A stretch of DNA of 64,000 bases from Phycisphaerales bacterium. Its GTDB lineage: Bacteria; Planctomycetota; Phycisphaerae; UBA1845; Fen-1342. Every line of letters begins with the position of its first letter. The first letter of the stretch is position 1. Shown here piece after piece: positions 8,639 to 24,104 of the stretch. Position numbers and translations under genes: made by a program. Below the pieces are notes generated by a model. The model was not told the origin of the DNA, ran no database searches, and saw only the letters and a program-made list of their open reading frames with translations. The DNA lies in contig JADJWG010000001.1 in the NCBI GenBank assembly GCA_016716475.1, positions 930,001 through 994,000 on the forward strand, given 5' to 3'.

Positions 8639-8997
8639 AATACATTCCATATGACAACCCAAGAGGGGGTGGCCTTCTCAGGATGCCCATACGTTACCAC
8701 GCTGGTGGGCCTTGGGCACCTCCCGGAGTGGCCCTGCCCGAAAAAAAACGTGTTCGGCTTGCATTTCGAGTCGTTTGTGGTAGTAGTATGAGATTTCGCA
8801 GATTCGGCGACGCGAATGCGACGGTACGGTCCTGGGTGAGCACGTGGCCAAGCAACCCGCCTCACTGGTGCCGATCCGAAAGCCCTCCGGCTGGTCGGAT
8901 CCGGCTCGCGTTTTGCGCCGTCGCGGCCTCACCCTGCCGGGATCCGGGGGAGCGGCCCACCGGTGGCCGCTGACCATAGAACCTCGAGGGCTCCTGC
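8639..8997. promoter_or_regulatory. Divergent intergenic region, ruvX / rpoB
   Basis: This 359-base gap should hold promoters for both directions. For rpoB a weak candidate is TTGCAT at 8759 and TAGTAT at 8784 with 19-base spacing, just after an A8 tract at 8741-8748. The rpoB leader would then be about 200 bases. No rplL-type gene or attenuator is visible, so rpoB appears to start its own transcript instead of following ribosomal protein genes within this window. Confidence 0.35.
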
Positions 8998-12867
<3,870 letters not shown>

Positions 12868-12894
12868 TCCGGCGGCACCCTCAGGAGTGTTGCC

Positions 12895-13422
12895 ATGTCA
12901 CCGGTGGTCTACGGAACCGGCCAGGATGCCACGCCGGACGAACTCGTCGAGTTCTACCAGCGCCTGCACCACGACATTGCCGCCCGGCCGGAGCAGATCC
13001 GCGGTATGGCCGCCAACAGTGCGGCCTTCGTGACCGCGCGCGTCGACGGGCGGCTCGTGGGCCTGGCCCGCGGCGTATGCGACGGCCTGCGCGGGTACCT
13101 GACCGAGTGCAAGCTCGATCCTTCCCTGCAAGGTCCGGCCGCGGTAACGCGGACCGACGGTCGCATCGAACACGACACTCACGGCATCGCCACAGAAATG
13201 GCGCGGCGCGTGCTGGCGGCGATGTACGCCGCCGGCGTGCAGCGCATTGACGCCGTGGCCTACGGCACCGAGGTGGATTTCTGCGTGGAACTCGGCTTCA
13301 AACGCGGTCATGGCCTCGTCGGCATGACCATGAAGGCCGAGGACTGGCGCGCCCAGCACCCTGCGGCGCAAGCCACGACCGGCGCGGTCGCTCCGGCGGC
13401 CGCGGGACCAGCGCGGGCCTGA
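12895..13422 (+). CDS. GNAT-like acetyltransferase, inserted between rpoB and rpoC
   Basis: A 175-residue protein with a GNAT-type fold signature: FVTARVDGRLVGLARGVCDGLRGYLTECKLDPSLQG (beta 2 to 4), then RRVLAAMYAAGVQRIDAVAYGTEVDFCVELGFKRG (helix 4 and the terminal strand). The acetyl-CoA pyrophosphate loop, normally Q/R-x-x-G-x-G/A, is replaced by QGPAAV followed by an inserted TRTDGRIEHDTHGIA, so catalysis is uncertain. The tail after residue 155 is Ala-rich and probably disordered. AGGAGTG precedes the ATG. It shares the strand and almost certainly the transcript of rpoB and rpoC. Substrate unknown. Confidence 0.75.
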   Translation: MSPVVYGTGQDATPDELVEFYQRLHHDIAARPEQIRGMAANSAAFVTARVDGRLVGLARGVCDGLRGYLTECKLDPSLQGPAAVTRTDGRIEHDTHGIATEMARRVLAAMYAAGVQRIDAVAYGTEVDFCVELGFKRGHGLVGMTMKAEDWRAQHPAAQATTGAVAPAAAGPARA

Positions 13423-13437
13423 CCCGCGCAGACCGAT

Positions 13438-13494
13438 TCGCCCGACCGCGCGGTCCGGGCGAGGTCACGAGATTTTCCGGCCGCCGCGGCGGCC
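13438..13494 (+). other. Paired GC hairpins upstream of rpoC
   Basis: Two adjacent hairpins occupy the 98-base gap before rpoC. The first (13438-13462) pairs TCGCCCGACC with GGTCCGGGCGA, with one bulge. The second (13479-13494) pairs GGCCGCC with GGCGGCC. The first is followed by GAGATTTT, a short T-run, so it could act as a partial attenuator that sets the rpoC to rpoB ratio. That role is inferred. Confidence 0.45.
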
Positions 13495-13520
13495 CGAACC
13501 CCTAGAGGTAAGCAGCGCCT

Positions 13521-17921
<4,401 letters not shown>

Positions 17922-17963
17922 GCCACGCACTCGCCAGCGCCCGCCGGTTCGAATGGCAGCAGG

Positions 17964-18003
17964 GCGACCCGTCCCACCCCCGGGGCGGGTCGCTCTGCTT
18001 TTA
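17964..18003 (+). terminator. Intrinsic terminator after rpoC
   Basis: A GC stem pairs GCGACCCG (17964-17971) with CGGGTCGC (17986-17993), can extend into the C/G-rich loop, and is followed by TCTGCTTTTA. It lies 43 bases after the rpoC stop and is a good rho-independent terminator for the rpoB transcript. Confidence 0.8.
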
Positions 18004-18124
18004 CCCTTCCACCAGGTTGATTTTGCCGTCGCAGCGGGTACGTTCGCCCACTCATGCCGCACGGTGCCGCCTCCCGGAGGCGCGCCGGAACATGGGTAGC
18101 CGCGGCTGCGAGGAGATCGTCGCA

Positions 18125-19123
18125 ATGGCCGAACCACACAGCACGGTCCAACAGGTGGGGGAACTGGTGCGGCAGCACTTCGAACCCTTCGACCGCCTGC
18201 TGGTCGAACTGCGTCGCGTGATCGTGGGGCAGGAGGATCTACTGCGGAAACTGCTGGTCGGCCTGCTGGCCGATGGGCACATCCTGCTCGAAGGGGTGCC
18301 CGGCCTGGCCAAGACAACGGCGGTCGCCACGCTCGCCCAGGCCATCCGCACCACCTTCCGCCGGCTCCAGTTCACCCCCGACCTGCTCCCGGCCGACATC
18401 ATCGGTACCCAGGTCTTCCAGCCGGCCGACGGCCGCTTCACTGTGAAACAGGGGCCGATCTTCGCCAACCTGGTCCTGGCAGACGAAATTAACCGCGCGC
18501 CCGCAAAAGTGCAGAGCGCTCTCCTGGAAGCCATGCAGGAACGGCAAGTCACCATCGGTGACGAGACGTTCACCCTGCCCGTACCTTTCCTCGTGCTCGC
18601 CACGCAGAATCCGATCGAACAGGAAGGCACCTACCCCCTGCCCGAAGCCCAGGTTGACCGCTTCATGCTCAAACTGCGCGTTGATTACCCGACGCAAACC
18701 GAAGAACGCGCGATTCTCGACCGCATGGGTCCGCAGCGCGGCCGCCCACAAGTCGCGCCAATTCTGAGTCCGGAGCAGTTGCTCGATGCCCGCCGGGTAC
18801 TCGACGACATCTACACCGACGACAAGGTCAAGGATTACATCGTTGCCCTGGTGCATGCCACCCGCCGCCCGGAGGAATTCCGCCTGCCGATCGCGGCCTG
18901 GATCGCGTACGGGGCCTCACCGCGCGCGACGATCTACCTCGCGCGTGGCGCGCGGGCCATGGCCTTCCTCGCCGGCCGCGGCTACGTCACGCCCCAGGAT
19001 GTCAAGGACATTGCCTCCGACGTACTGCGCCACCGCGTGATCATCAGCTACGAGGCCGAAGCCGAGGAAAAGACCAGCGACGACGTCGTACGGTTCGTCC
19101 TCGACCACGTCCCCGTGCCGTAA
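18125..19123 (+). CDS. MoxR-family AAA+ ATPase
   Basis: A 332-residue MoxR ATPase of usual length. Walker A is HILLEGVPGLAKTTAV, Walker B is NLVLADEINRAPAKVQ, sensor 1 is LVLATQNPIEQEGTYPLPEAQ, and sensor 2 / lid sequence follows (GASPRATIYLARGARAMAFLAGR). These proteins are chaperones, usually partnered by DUF58 and VWA proteins; none is encoded next door, which is slightly unusual. The ATG at 18125 (GAGGAG upstream) is chosen; an in-frame ATG at 18092 also has a GGAGG site. The next gene, 46 bases on, is a GH65 enzyme, so the two may be cotranscribed. Confidence 0.92.
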   Translation: MAEPHSTVQQVGELVRQHFEPFDRLLVELRRVIVGQEDLLRKLLVGLLADGHILLEGVPGLAKTTAVATLAQAIRTTFRRLQFTPDLLPADIIGTQVFQPADGRFTVKQGPIFANLVLADEINRAPAKVQSALLEAMQERQVTIGDETFTLPVPFLVLATQNPIEQEGTYPLPEAQVDRFMLKLRVDYPTQTEERAILDRMGPQRGRPQVAPILSPEQLLDARRVLDDIYTDDKVKDYIVALVHATRRPEEFRLPIAAWIAYGASPRATIYLARGARAMAFLAGRGYVTPQDVKDIASDVLRHRVIISYEAEAEEKTSDDVVRFVLDHVPVP

Positions 19124-19169
19124 CGCGACGCTTCACCGGACCACCGCAACGCATTCCGAGGGTTCCACC

Positions 19170-21407
19170 GTGCCCCCCACTACCTGGGAACTCGTTCACC
19201 ACGCACCTGCGGACGATGCCGCCCACGAAGCCACCCTGTTTACCACTTCAAATGGCTACCTCGCCACGCGCGGCACGCACCCCGAAGAAACTGCGGGTCT
19301 GCCCGGCCTGACTATCGCCGGCCTGTTTACCGACGACGCGCATGGCTTCCGTACGCTTGTGACCGCCGGCCACTGGCTCGCCCTCGACCTGCGGGCCGGC
19401 CGGCGACTGCTCTCGCCGCGCGGCCGCGATGTGATGGATTACTCCCGCACCTTCGATCTGCAACGCGGCCTGGTCCGGCGCTGCCTGCTCTGGACACCAC
19501 AACCGGGGCTCGTGCTCCGCGTGGAAACCGAGCACTTCTGTAGTCTCGCCGACCGCCGTTGCGCAGCCCAACAGTACTGCGTCACCTGCCTGGCCGGCAC
19601 CACCGACTTGCGGCTCCGCGCGACCGTCGCATCCGCGGTCCTGACACGCGGCGCGATCCTCGTCGATGCGATGGGCGCGCGGCGCGCCGACCACGGCGTC
19701 CTGTTGACCTCCCGCACACGTACCAGCGAGTACCAGCTCGCTCTACACGCAACACTGCAGGCCACCGGATGCAACCTGGGGCCGCCACGCTGCGAAGCCG
19801 CACAAGTCTCCTGGGCCGCTCTCGCCCGACTCAAGCCGGGCCAGTCCCTGCGCATCGAGAAGCTGATCACCGCCGCGACCTCACGAGACTGCACGGCCGC
19901 CGAGGTCGCCGCACGGACCAACCGGCGCGGCTACACGGCACTGCGTCGCGCCCACGTGGCGGCCTGGGCGGGTCTCTGGCAGGATGCGGCCATCGAGCTG
20001 GACGGTCCGGCCGACGATGCCCGCGCCCTGCACTTCGTCACCGCGCAGCTCCTCGCCCATGCCCCGCGTGACGACGACCGCGTCTCGCTCGGTGCAAAGC
20101 CACTCTGTCCCGAGGGTTATCGCGGCCATGTCTTCTGGGATACGGACCTCTTCATGACGCCGGCCCTGCTCCTGCTGCGCCCCGAGCTGGGTCGTCGGCT
20201 CACGAATTACCGCTGGGAGACGCTCGCCGGGGCACAGGCCAACGCCGCCGCGCACGGCTACCGTGGGGCCTGGTATCCGTGGGAGAGCGCCGACGACGGC
20301 CGTGAGGTGACCCCCCGGTTCTGGTTGCGCGCCGATGGCCGGCGCATGCCGATTACCTGCTGGAAGTACGAGATTCACGCCACCTGCGCTGCGGCCTACG
20401 CCGTCTGGGAGGACTACCTCGCCACGGGTGACATGGCCTGGCTCGCCACCAAGGGACTTGATGTGCTGTTCGAAACGGCACGCTTCTGGATCAGCCGCAG
20501 CACCTGGGTCCCCACCCATAACCGTTTTGAGATTCACGACGTCTGTGGCCCCGACGAATGCCACGAGCGCGTGAACAACTCGGCCTACATCAATACGCTG
20601 GCGTCCTGGACACTCGCGCGCGCGCTCAGCGTGCTCAGCACGCTGCGGCGCGACCACCCACGGGAGCACCTCGACGCCTGCAAGCGTCTCGCCGTTACAC
20701 CGAAAGAGCTGGCCCTGATGCGGCGCGTGGCGCGGCGGATGTATACGCCGCGCGCCTCCCGTACCGGCTGGATTCGACAGTTCGACGGCTTCGAGGAGCT
20801 GCGCTGTGTTGATCCGCAGACCGCCCTCGAACGTTTCCCGCGCCTCGCTCAGAGCGCCCGGGTGCAGGTGGTCAAACAGGCCGACGTGCTGATGCTGCTG
20901 TACCTGCTCCGCGGCCGATACAGCCGCCGGGACCTGTTAACGAACTGGGATTACTACGTCCCGCGCACGCAGCACAACTCGTCGCTTTCCGCCGGCACAC
21001 ACGCCGCCCTTGCCGCACAGCTCGGCTTGCCCGACACGGCACTGCGTTACTTCCGCGAGGCCGCCCGGGTCGATCTGGAGAACCGCCGCGGCGACAGCGG
21101 TCGCGGGCTGCACGGCGCCGCACTTGGCGGAACCCTGTGCGCCGTGCTCTGCGGCTTCGGTGGTGTGCGGTTGGAGGACGGTTACCTCGTCGTCGAACCG
21201 TTCCTCCCCACCGGCTGGCAGCGTCTGCGCATCCCCTTTCAGTACCGCGGCCGCCAGTTGCTGCTCGACCTTGCACCGACGGGTTTCACGCTGGCCCTGC
21301 GCGCCGCTGGTCCCCCGCTGACCGTGGCGTCGTTCGGAAAGCGGCAGCGTCTGACGGCGCGGCGCCCCGTCCGGGGACGGCTGCTTGCGCCGCTCAGTGG
21401 GCGCTGA
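19170..21407 (+). CDS. Glycoside hydrolase family 65 disaccharide phosphorylase
   Basis: A 745-residue GH65 protein, the usual size for maltose, trehalose or kojibiose phosphorylases, which split an alpha-disaccharide with inorganic phosphate. The N-terminal super-sandwich domain has NGYLATRGTHPEE. The (alpha/alpha)6 barrel has GHVFWDTDLFMTPALLL, PITCWKYEIHATCAAAYAVW and the catalytic-acid segment DVCGPDECHERVNNSAYIN with Glu at residue 463. Phosphate-site motifs follow: VKQADVLMLLYLL and PRTQHNSSLSAGTHAALAA. Where relatives usually have GPDEYH, this one has GPDECH. A GTG start follows GAGGG. The exact disaccharide cannot be told. Its 3' end overlaps arginine deiminase by 14 bp, tail to tail. 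Confidence 0.88.
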   Translation: MPPTTWELVHHAPADDAAHEATLFTTSNGYLATRGTHPEETAGLPGLTIAGLFTDDAHGFRTLVTAGHWLALDLRAGRRLLSPRGRDVMDYSRTFDLQRGLVRRCLLWTPQPGLVLRVETEHFCSLADRRCAAQQYCVTCLAGTTDLRLRATVASAVLTRGAILVDAMGARRADHGVLLTSRTRTSEYQLALHATLQATGCNLGPPRCEAAQVSWAALARLKPGQSLRIEKLITAATSRDCTAAEVAARTNRRGYTALRRAHVAAWAGLWQDAAIELDGPADDARALHFVTAQLLAHAPRDDDRVSLGAKPLCPEGYRGHVFWDTDLFMTPALLLLRPELGRRLTNYRWETLAGAQANAAAHGYRGAWYPWESADDGREVTPRFWLRADGRRMPITCWKYEIHATCAAAYAVWEDYLATGDMAWLATKGLDVLFETARFWISRSTWVPTHNRFEIHDVCGPDECHERVNNSAYINTLASWTLARALSVLSTLRRDHPREHLDACKRLAVTPKELALMRRVARRMYTPRASRTGWIRQFDGFEELRCVDPQTALERFPRLAQSARVQVVKQADVLMLLYLLRGRYSRRDLLTNWDYYVPRTQHNSSLSAGTHAALAAQLGLPDTALRYFREAARVDLENRRGDSGRGLHGAALGGTLCAVLCGFGGVRLEDGYLVVEPFLPTGWQRLRIPFQYRGRQLLLDLAPTGFTLALRAAGPPLTVASFGKRQRLTARRPVRGRLLAPLSGR

Positions 21408-22617
21408 CGCGCCGCAGCGGCATCGTCATGCAGCGCGGGCCACCCAGGCCCCGCACCAACTCTGAGTCATCGATCCCGATGCACCGCACCCCGTGGGCTT
21501 CGAGTGCGGCAATCGTGAACTCGTTCCGCTCGTACACGATCGTCGTCCGCGGTGCGATTGCGAAGGCATTCGCACCATCCGCCCGCTGCTCCCGCGCGGC
21601 AAAGTGCCGACTGCCCCCCGCCGTCTCGATAATCGTCAATTCCATCCCGAATTCGTCGCGCAGCAGTTCCGCAAACGGTCGTTCCTCGGGCAAGCGCCGC
21701 GCGCCGGACGGCCGTTCCGGCGCTGCTTCATACCGGTGGATGTAGCTGAGATGTGCGATCACCGGGCCGAACCACAGCACCACCCCGCGATCCACGATTG
21801 TGAAGACCGTATCGAGGTGCATGAACGCGCGTTCCGTCGGGATCGGAATCTCGTACACCCGCTTGAGCTTGCCCGCACGAAAGTACTTGCCCGCCAGCAG
21901 TTCGATCGTCTCGCTGCGCGTCCGCTCGCTCGCCCCGACCAGCAGGGCTTCCGACGACAACATGATCACATCCCCACCCTCAAGCGTGTACGGCCGATCC
22001 TCGTGCGGGGCATCGCTCCGACCGAACAGAATCTCATTGCCGGAAAAGACGGGGTGCTGCTCGAGCACGGCCCGCGCCAGCAGTGTTTCGCGAATCCTTT
22101 GCGGGTAGTGCATCTTGCTGGAGATCGCCGCATTGCGCACCACCACCGCCGGATCCCGCGCGAAGTACGCATTCGGAATCGGCTCCAGTAGAAAGTGCGC
22201 ATCTCCACCGCCGCGCGCAATGCGCCGTCCGGTCGCGGCGTGGTACTCCTCGGCCGTCAGCCCCGCGAACAGCATCTCGACCAGGGCATCGAGATCCCAG
22301 GTTCGCAGCGTGATGAGGTCCTCCGCAATCGCCGGCACCCCGGCTTGGGCGGTGACCTGCGCGACGACGGCAGCGCGTACTTTTTCATCCTCCAGCACCG
22401 CGCGCAACAGGTCTCCGAGGTACAGCACCTCGATCCCCTCTGCGCGCATGCGGTCGACGAACGCATCGTGCTCGTCCTGCATCCGCCGCAAGTATGGCAC
22501 GTCCTCAAAGAGGAAACGCCGCATGTTCTCGTGGTGCAGGCGCTGGATCTCCGCACCCGGGCGATGCACGAGAACGGCTTCCAACCGATCGTACTCGTCA
22601 TCTATCTGCAATTGCAC
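21394..22617 (-). CDS. arcA: Arginine deiminase
   Basis: A 407-residue arginine deiminase, which converts arginine to citrulline and ammonia. The guanidino-group modifying residues are present: FARDPAVVV and YTLEGGDVIML (Glu, Asp), AFMHLDTVFTIVD (catalytic His) and the C-terminal LGGPRCMTMPLRR carrying the nucleophilic Cys. The GTG at 22617 follows AGGTG at 5 bases and gives the normal family length. The longer frame to 22722 is GC-rich filler. No arcB or arcC lies nearby, so a complete ATP-yielding pathway is not encoded here. It converges on the GH65 gene. Confidence 0.92.
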   Translation of the reverse strand: MQLQIDDEYDRLEAVLVHRPGAEIQRLHHENMRRFLFEDVPYLRRMQDEHDAFVDRMRAEGIEVLYLGDLLRAVLEDEKVRAAVVAQVTAQAGVPAIAEDLITLRTWDLDALVEMLFAGLTAEEYHAATGRRIARGGGDAHFLLEPIPNAYFARDPAVVVRNAAISSKMHYPQRIRETLLARAVLEQHPVFSGNEILFGRSDAPHEDRPYTLEGGDVIMLSSEALLVGASERTRSETIELLAGKYFRAGKLKRVYEIPIPTERAFMHLDTVFTIVDRGVVLWFGPVIAHLSYIHRYEAAPERPSGARRLPEERPFAELLRDEFGMELTIIETAGGSRHFAAREQRADGANAFAIAPRTTIVYERNEFTIAALEAHGVRCIGIDDSELVRGLGGPRCMTMPLRRVSAH

Positions 22618-22899
22618 TCGGCACCTGTGTTCGTGGAGTCCCGCGGATTGTACGCGACCCACCCCAGCACCGCGCGGCACCACGGCGCTAACCCATGACC
22701 CGCGCGATGGCCCCGCCCTCATCGGACAGACCGTACGCAGCAGCGCCCGACCGCCCCTGGCATGATGTAGCGGACCTGCCCCAACGCAATCCGGTCGTTA
22801 TGTACTTCCGCAACGGCGCTGCGACCCCGCGGGTACCCATAACGGATACCCGCTTCCGAGCCTTAGTGCACCAGGCCGCTCTGCCTACACCCATCTGCT

Positions 22900-23403
22900 T
22901 CAGTGCAGGCGCCGCACGGCCACACACGTGGCAGCCAGCATGCCCAGCCCACCCACCGCCAGCAGCAGACTGCTGACCGCACTCTGCAATTGTCCCGTAA
23001 AGAGAAAGTGGCCGGCCAAGGCGGCGCTACCGACATACAGCCCGATTGCTCCAGCGTGTCGCACGGTTACGCACTGCGGTAGTGGCAGCAGTCGACGCCG
23101 GCGTGTCTCGCCCAAAAGACACTCCTCACACCCGGGCATTCCATCCAGCCCGTCGAGCAGGTCGGCCAAACGGCCGCAGCGGGGACACTCACGCAATTCT
23201 GCCCCCCAATCCAGCGCCAGCACGGTCCGCAGCGTTCGGTACGCTTCGATCACCTCCACGAATCGCCGACGGTCAAACGCACCGTTGCTGCGATCCGGGT
23301 GCAGTGCGTGAATGAGCCCGCGAAACGCAGACCGCACCTGCACCGGATTCGCTGCCGGTGTCAGCCCCAGTAAACGGAAACAGTCTTCAATCGGCCGCTT
23401 CAA
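22900..23403 (-). CDS. Membrane-anchored J-domain protein with zinc ribbon
   Basis: A 167-residue protein with a short J domain (residues 6-65: DCFRLLGLTPAANPVQVRSAFRGLIHALHPDRS, with the HPD needed to stimulate Hsp70). A CPRCG ... CEEC zinc ribbon (about 73-94) and two C-terminal membrane helices follow (AGAIGLYVGSAALAGHFLF and SSLLLAVGGLGMLAATCVA). This order suggests a membrane-bound DnaK recruiter with the J domain in the cytoplasm. The TTG start at 23403 is taken because the conserved N terminus begins there and a purine-rich GAGAGG is upstream; this start is uncertain. No dnaK is nearby. Confidence 0.78.
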   Translation of the reverse strand: MKRPIEDCFRLLGLTPAANPVQVRSAFRGLIHALHPDRSNGAFDRRRFVEVIEAYRTLRTVLALDWGAELRECPRCGRLADLLDGLDGMPGCEECLLGETRRRRLLPLPQCVTVRHAGAIGLYVGSAALAGHFLFTGQLQSAVSSLLLAVGGLGMLAATCVAVRRLH

Positions 23404-23830
23404 TACCCCGTGCCTCTCGCTTCAGGGTCCGCGCAGTACGCTTGGTGGAGCTCAAGTGTAGCACATCTGCGGTTGAGGCCGTGATCGGGTTCCACCACCG
23501 CATCGACACTCGCCCAACTGCATGCTGGACCTCGGCGTGGTCGTGGTGATGGTCACGGGCTTGCGGGGTGGCCCAACCGAGCCGCAAATAGCCCGAAAGA
23601 CGGCGCGAATCTGCAGGCCATACACTGGCCAGACGGCCTCAGCCGTAGGACGGGGCGAGAGACTCCTGCACAGCCCGAACGCGCTCCTGTGTCCGCTGCG
23701 GTGCGGCGATAAGATGAAGCGTGTCATGCCTGCAATGAACGACTATATGATTTATATTATAGGACTTTATTGGAAGGCACCCATAGCACTGACACCCATG
23801 ATTACCACGACGGAAGATTGTAATAATCTT
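23404..23830. other. Non-coding gap with an AT-rich stretch
   Basis: This region lies between the J-domain gene and the promoter described next. From 23735 to 23835 it turns AT-rich (TATGATTTATATTATAGGA and others), in strong contrast to the rest of the window. Short ORFs here have no family resemblance and no good ribosome site. It may hold promoter or curved DNA for the neighbouring operon, but I see nothing definite. Confidence 0.4.
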
Positions 23831-23869
23831 CATTGAAGCGCTTGCAATGGGAACATTGTTGGGTACACT
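23831..23869 (+). promoter_or_regulatory. Promoter with overlapping palindromic operator
   Basis: TTGCAA (23842-23847), a 16-base spacer and TACACT (23864-23869) form a sigma70-like promoter. A near-palindrome CATTGAAGCGCTTGCAATG (23831-23849) overlaps the -35 box, with AAGCGCTT at its centre, resembling operators of LacI-type regulators. The predicted start is near 23876, immediately before a terminator hairpin. Confidence 0.55.
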
Positions 23870-23878
23870 TTCTCTTGT

Positions 23879-23946
23879 CCGAGTGGCGCGCGGCACGCAC
23901 AGGTTTCCCCCCCGGCCTGTCGGCCCCCCACTCGGGCTTTTTTTAT
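23879..23946 (+). terminator. Terminator hairpin directly after a promoter (attenuator or short RNA)
   Basis: The outer stem pairs CCGAGTGG (23879-23886) with CCACTCGG (23928-23935) and is followed by GCTTTTTTT. An inner stem pairs ACAGG (23899-23903) with CCTGT (23916-23920). No gene lies between it and the promoter just upstream, so it either ends a roughly 70-base RNA or attenuates the gene that starts at 24105. Confidence 0.75.
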
Positions 23947-24104
23947 GCGCCCTTCACACTGACCGCAGACTTCCCTTCGCTTGATCGTTCATCGGATCGA
24001 AAAATCCGGATTTCAGTATGGGCTGCATCATCCGGGCGATACAATGTTCGGATCGAAGCGTGCCGTGAAACGCTTCATGCCCCTGCCTGTGGGAGGAGTT
24101 GTAC

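Noticed and set aside
23893..23925. CACGCACAGG resembling the start of a c-di-GMP (GEMM) riboswitch
   Set aside because: Only the short motif matches; the conserved GGGCAAACC and the second helix with CGCAAAGC are missing, and the bases are explained by a terminator stem.
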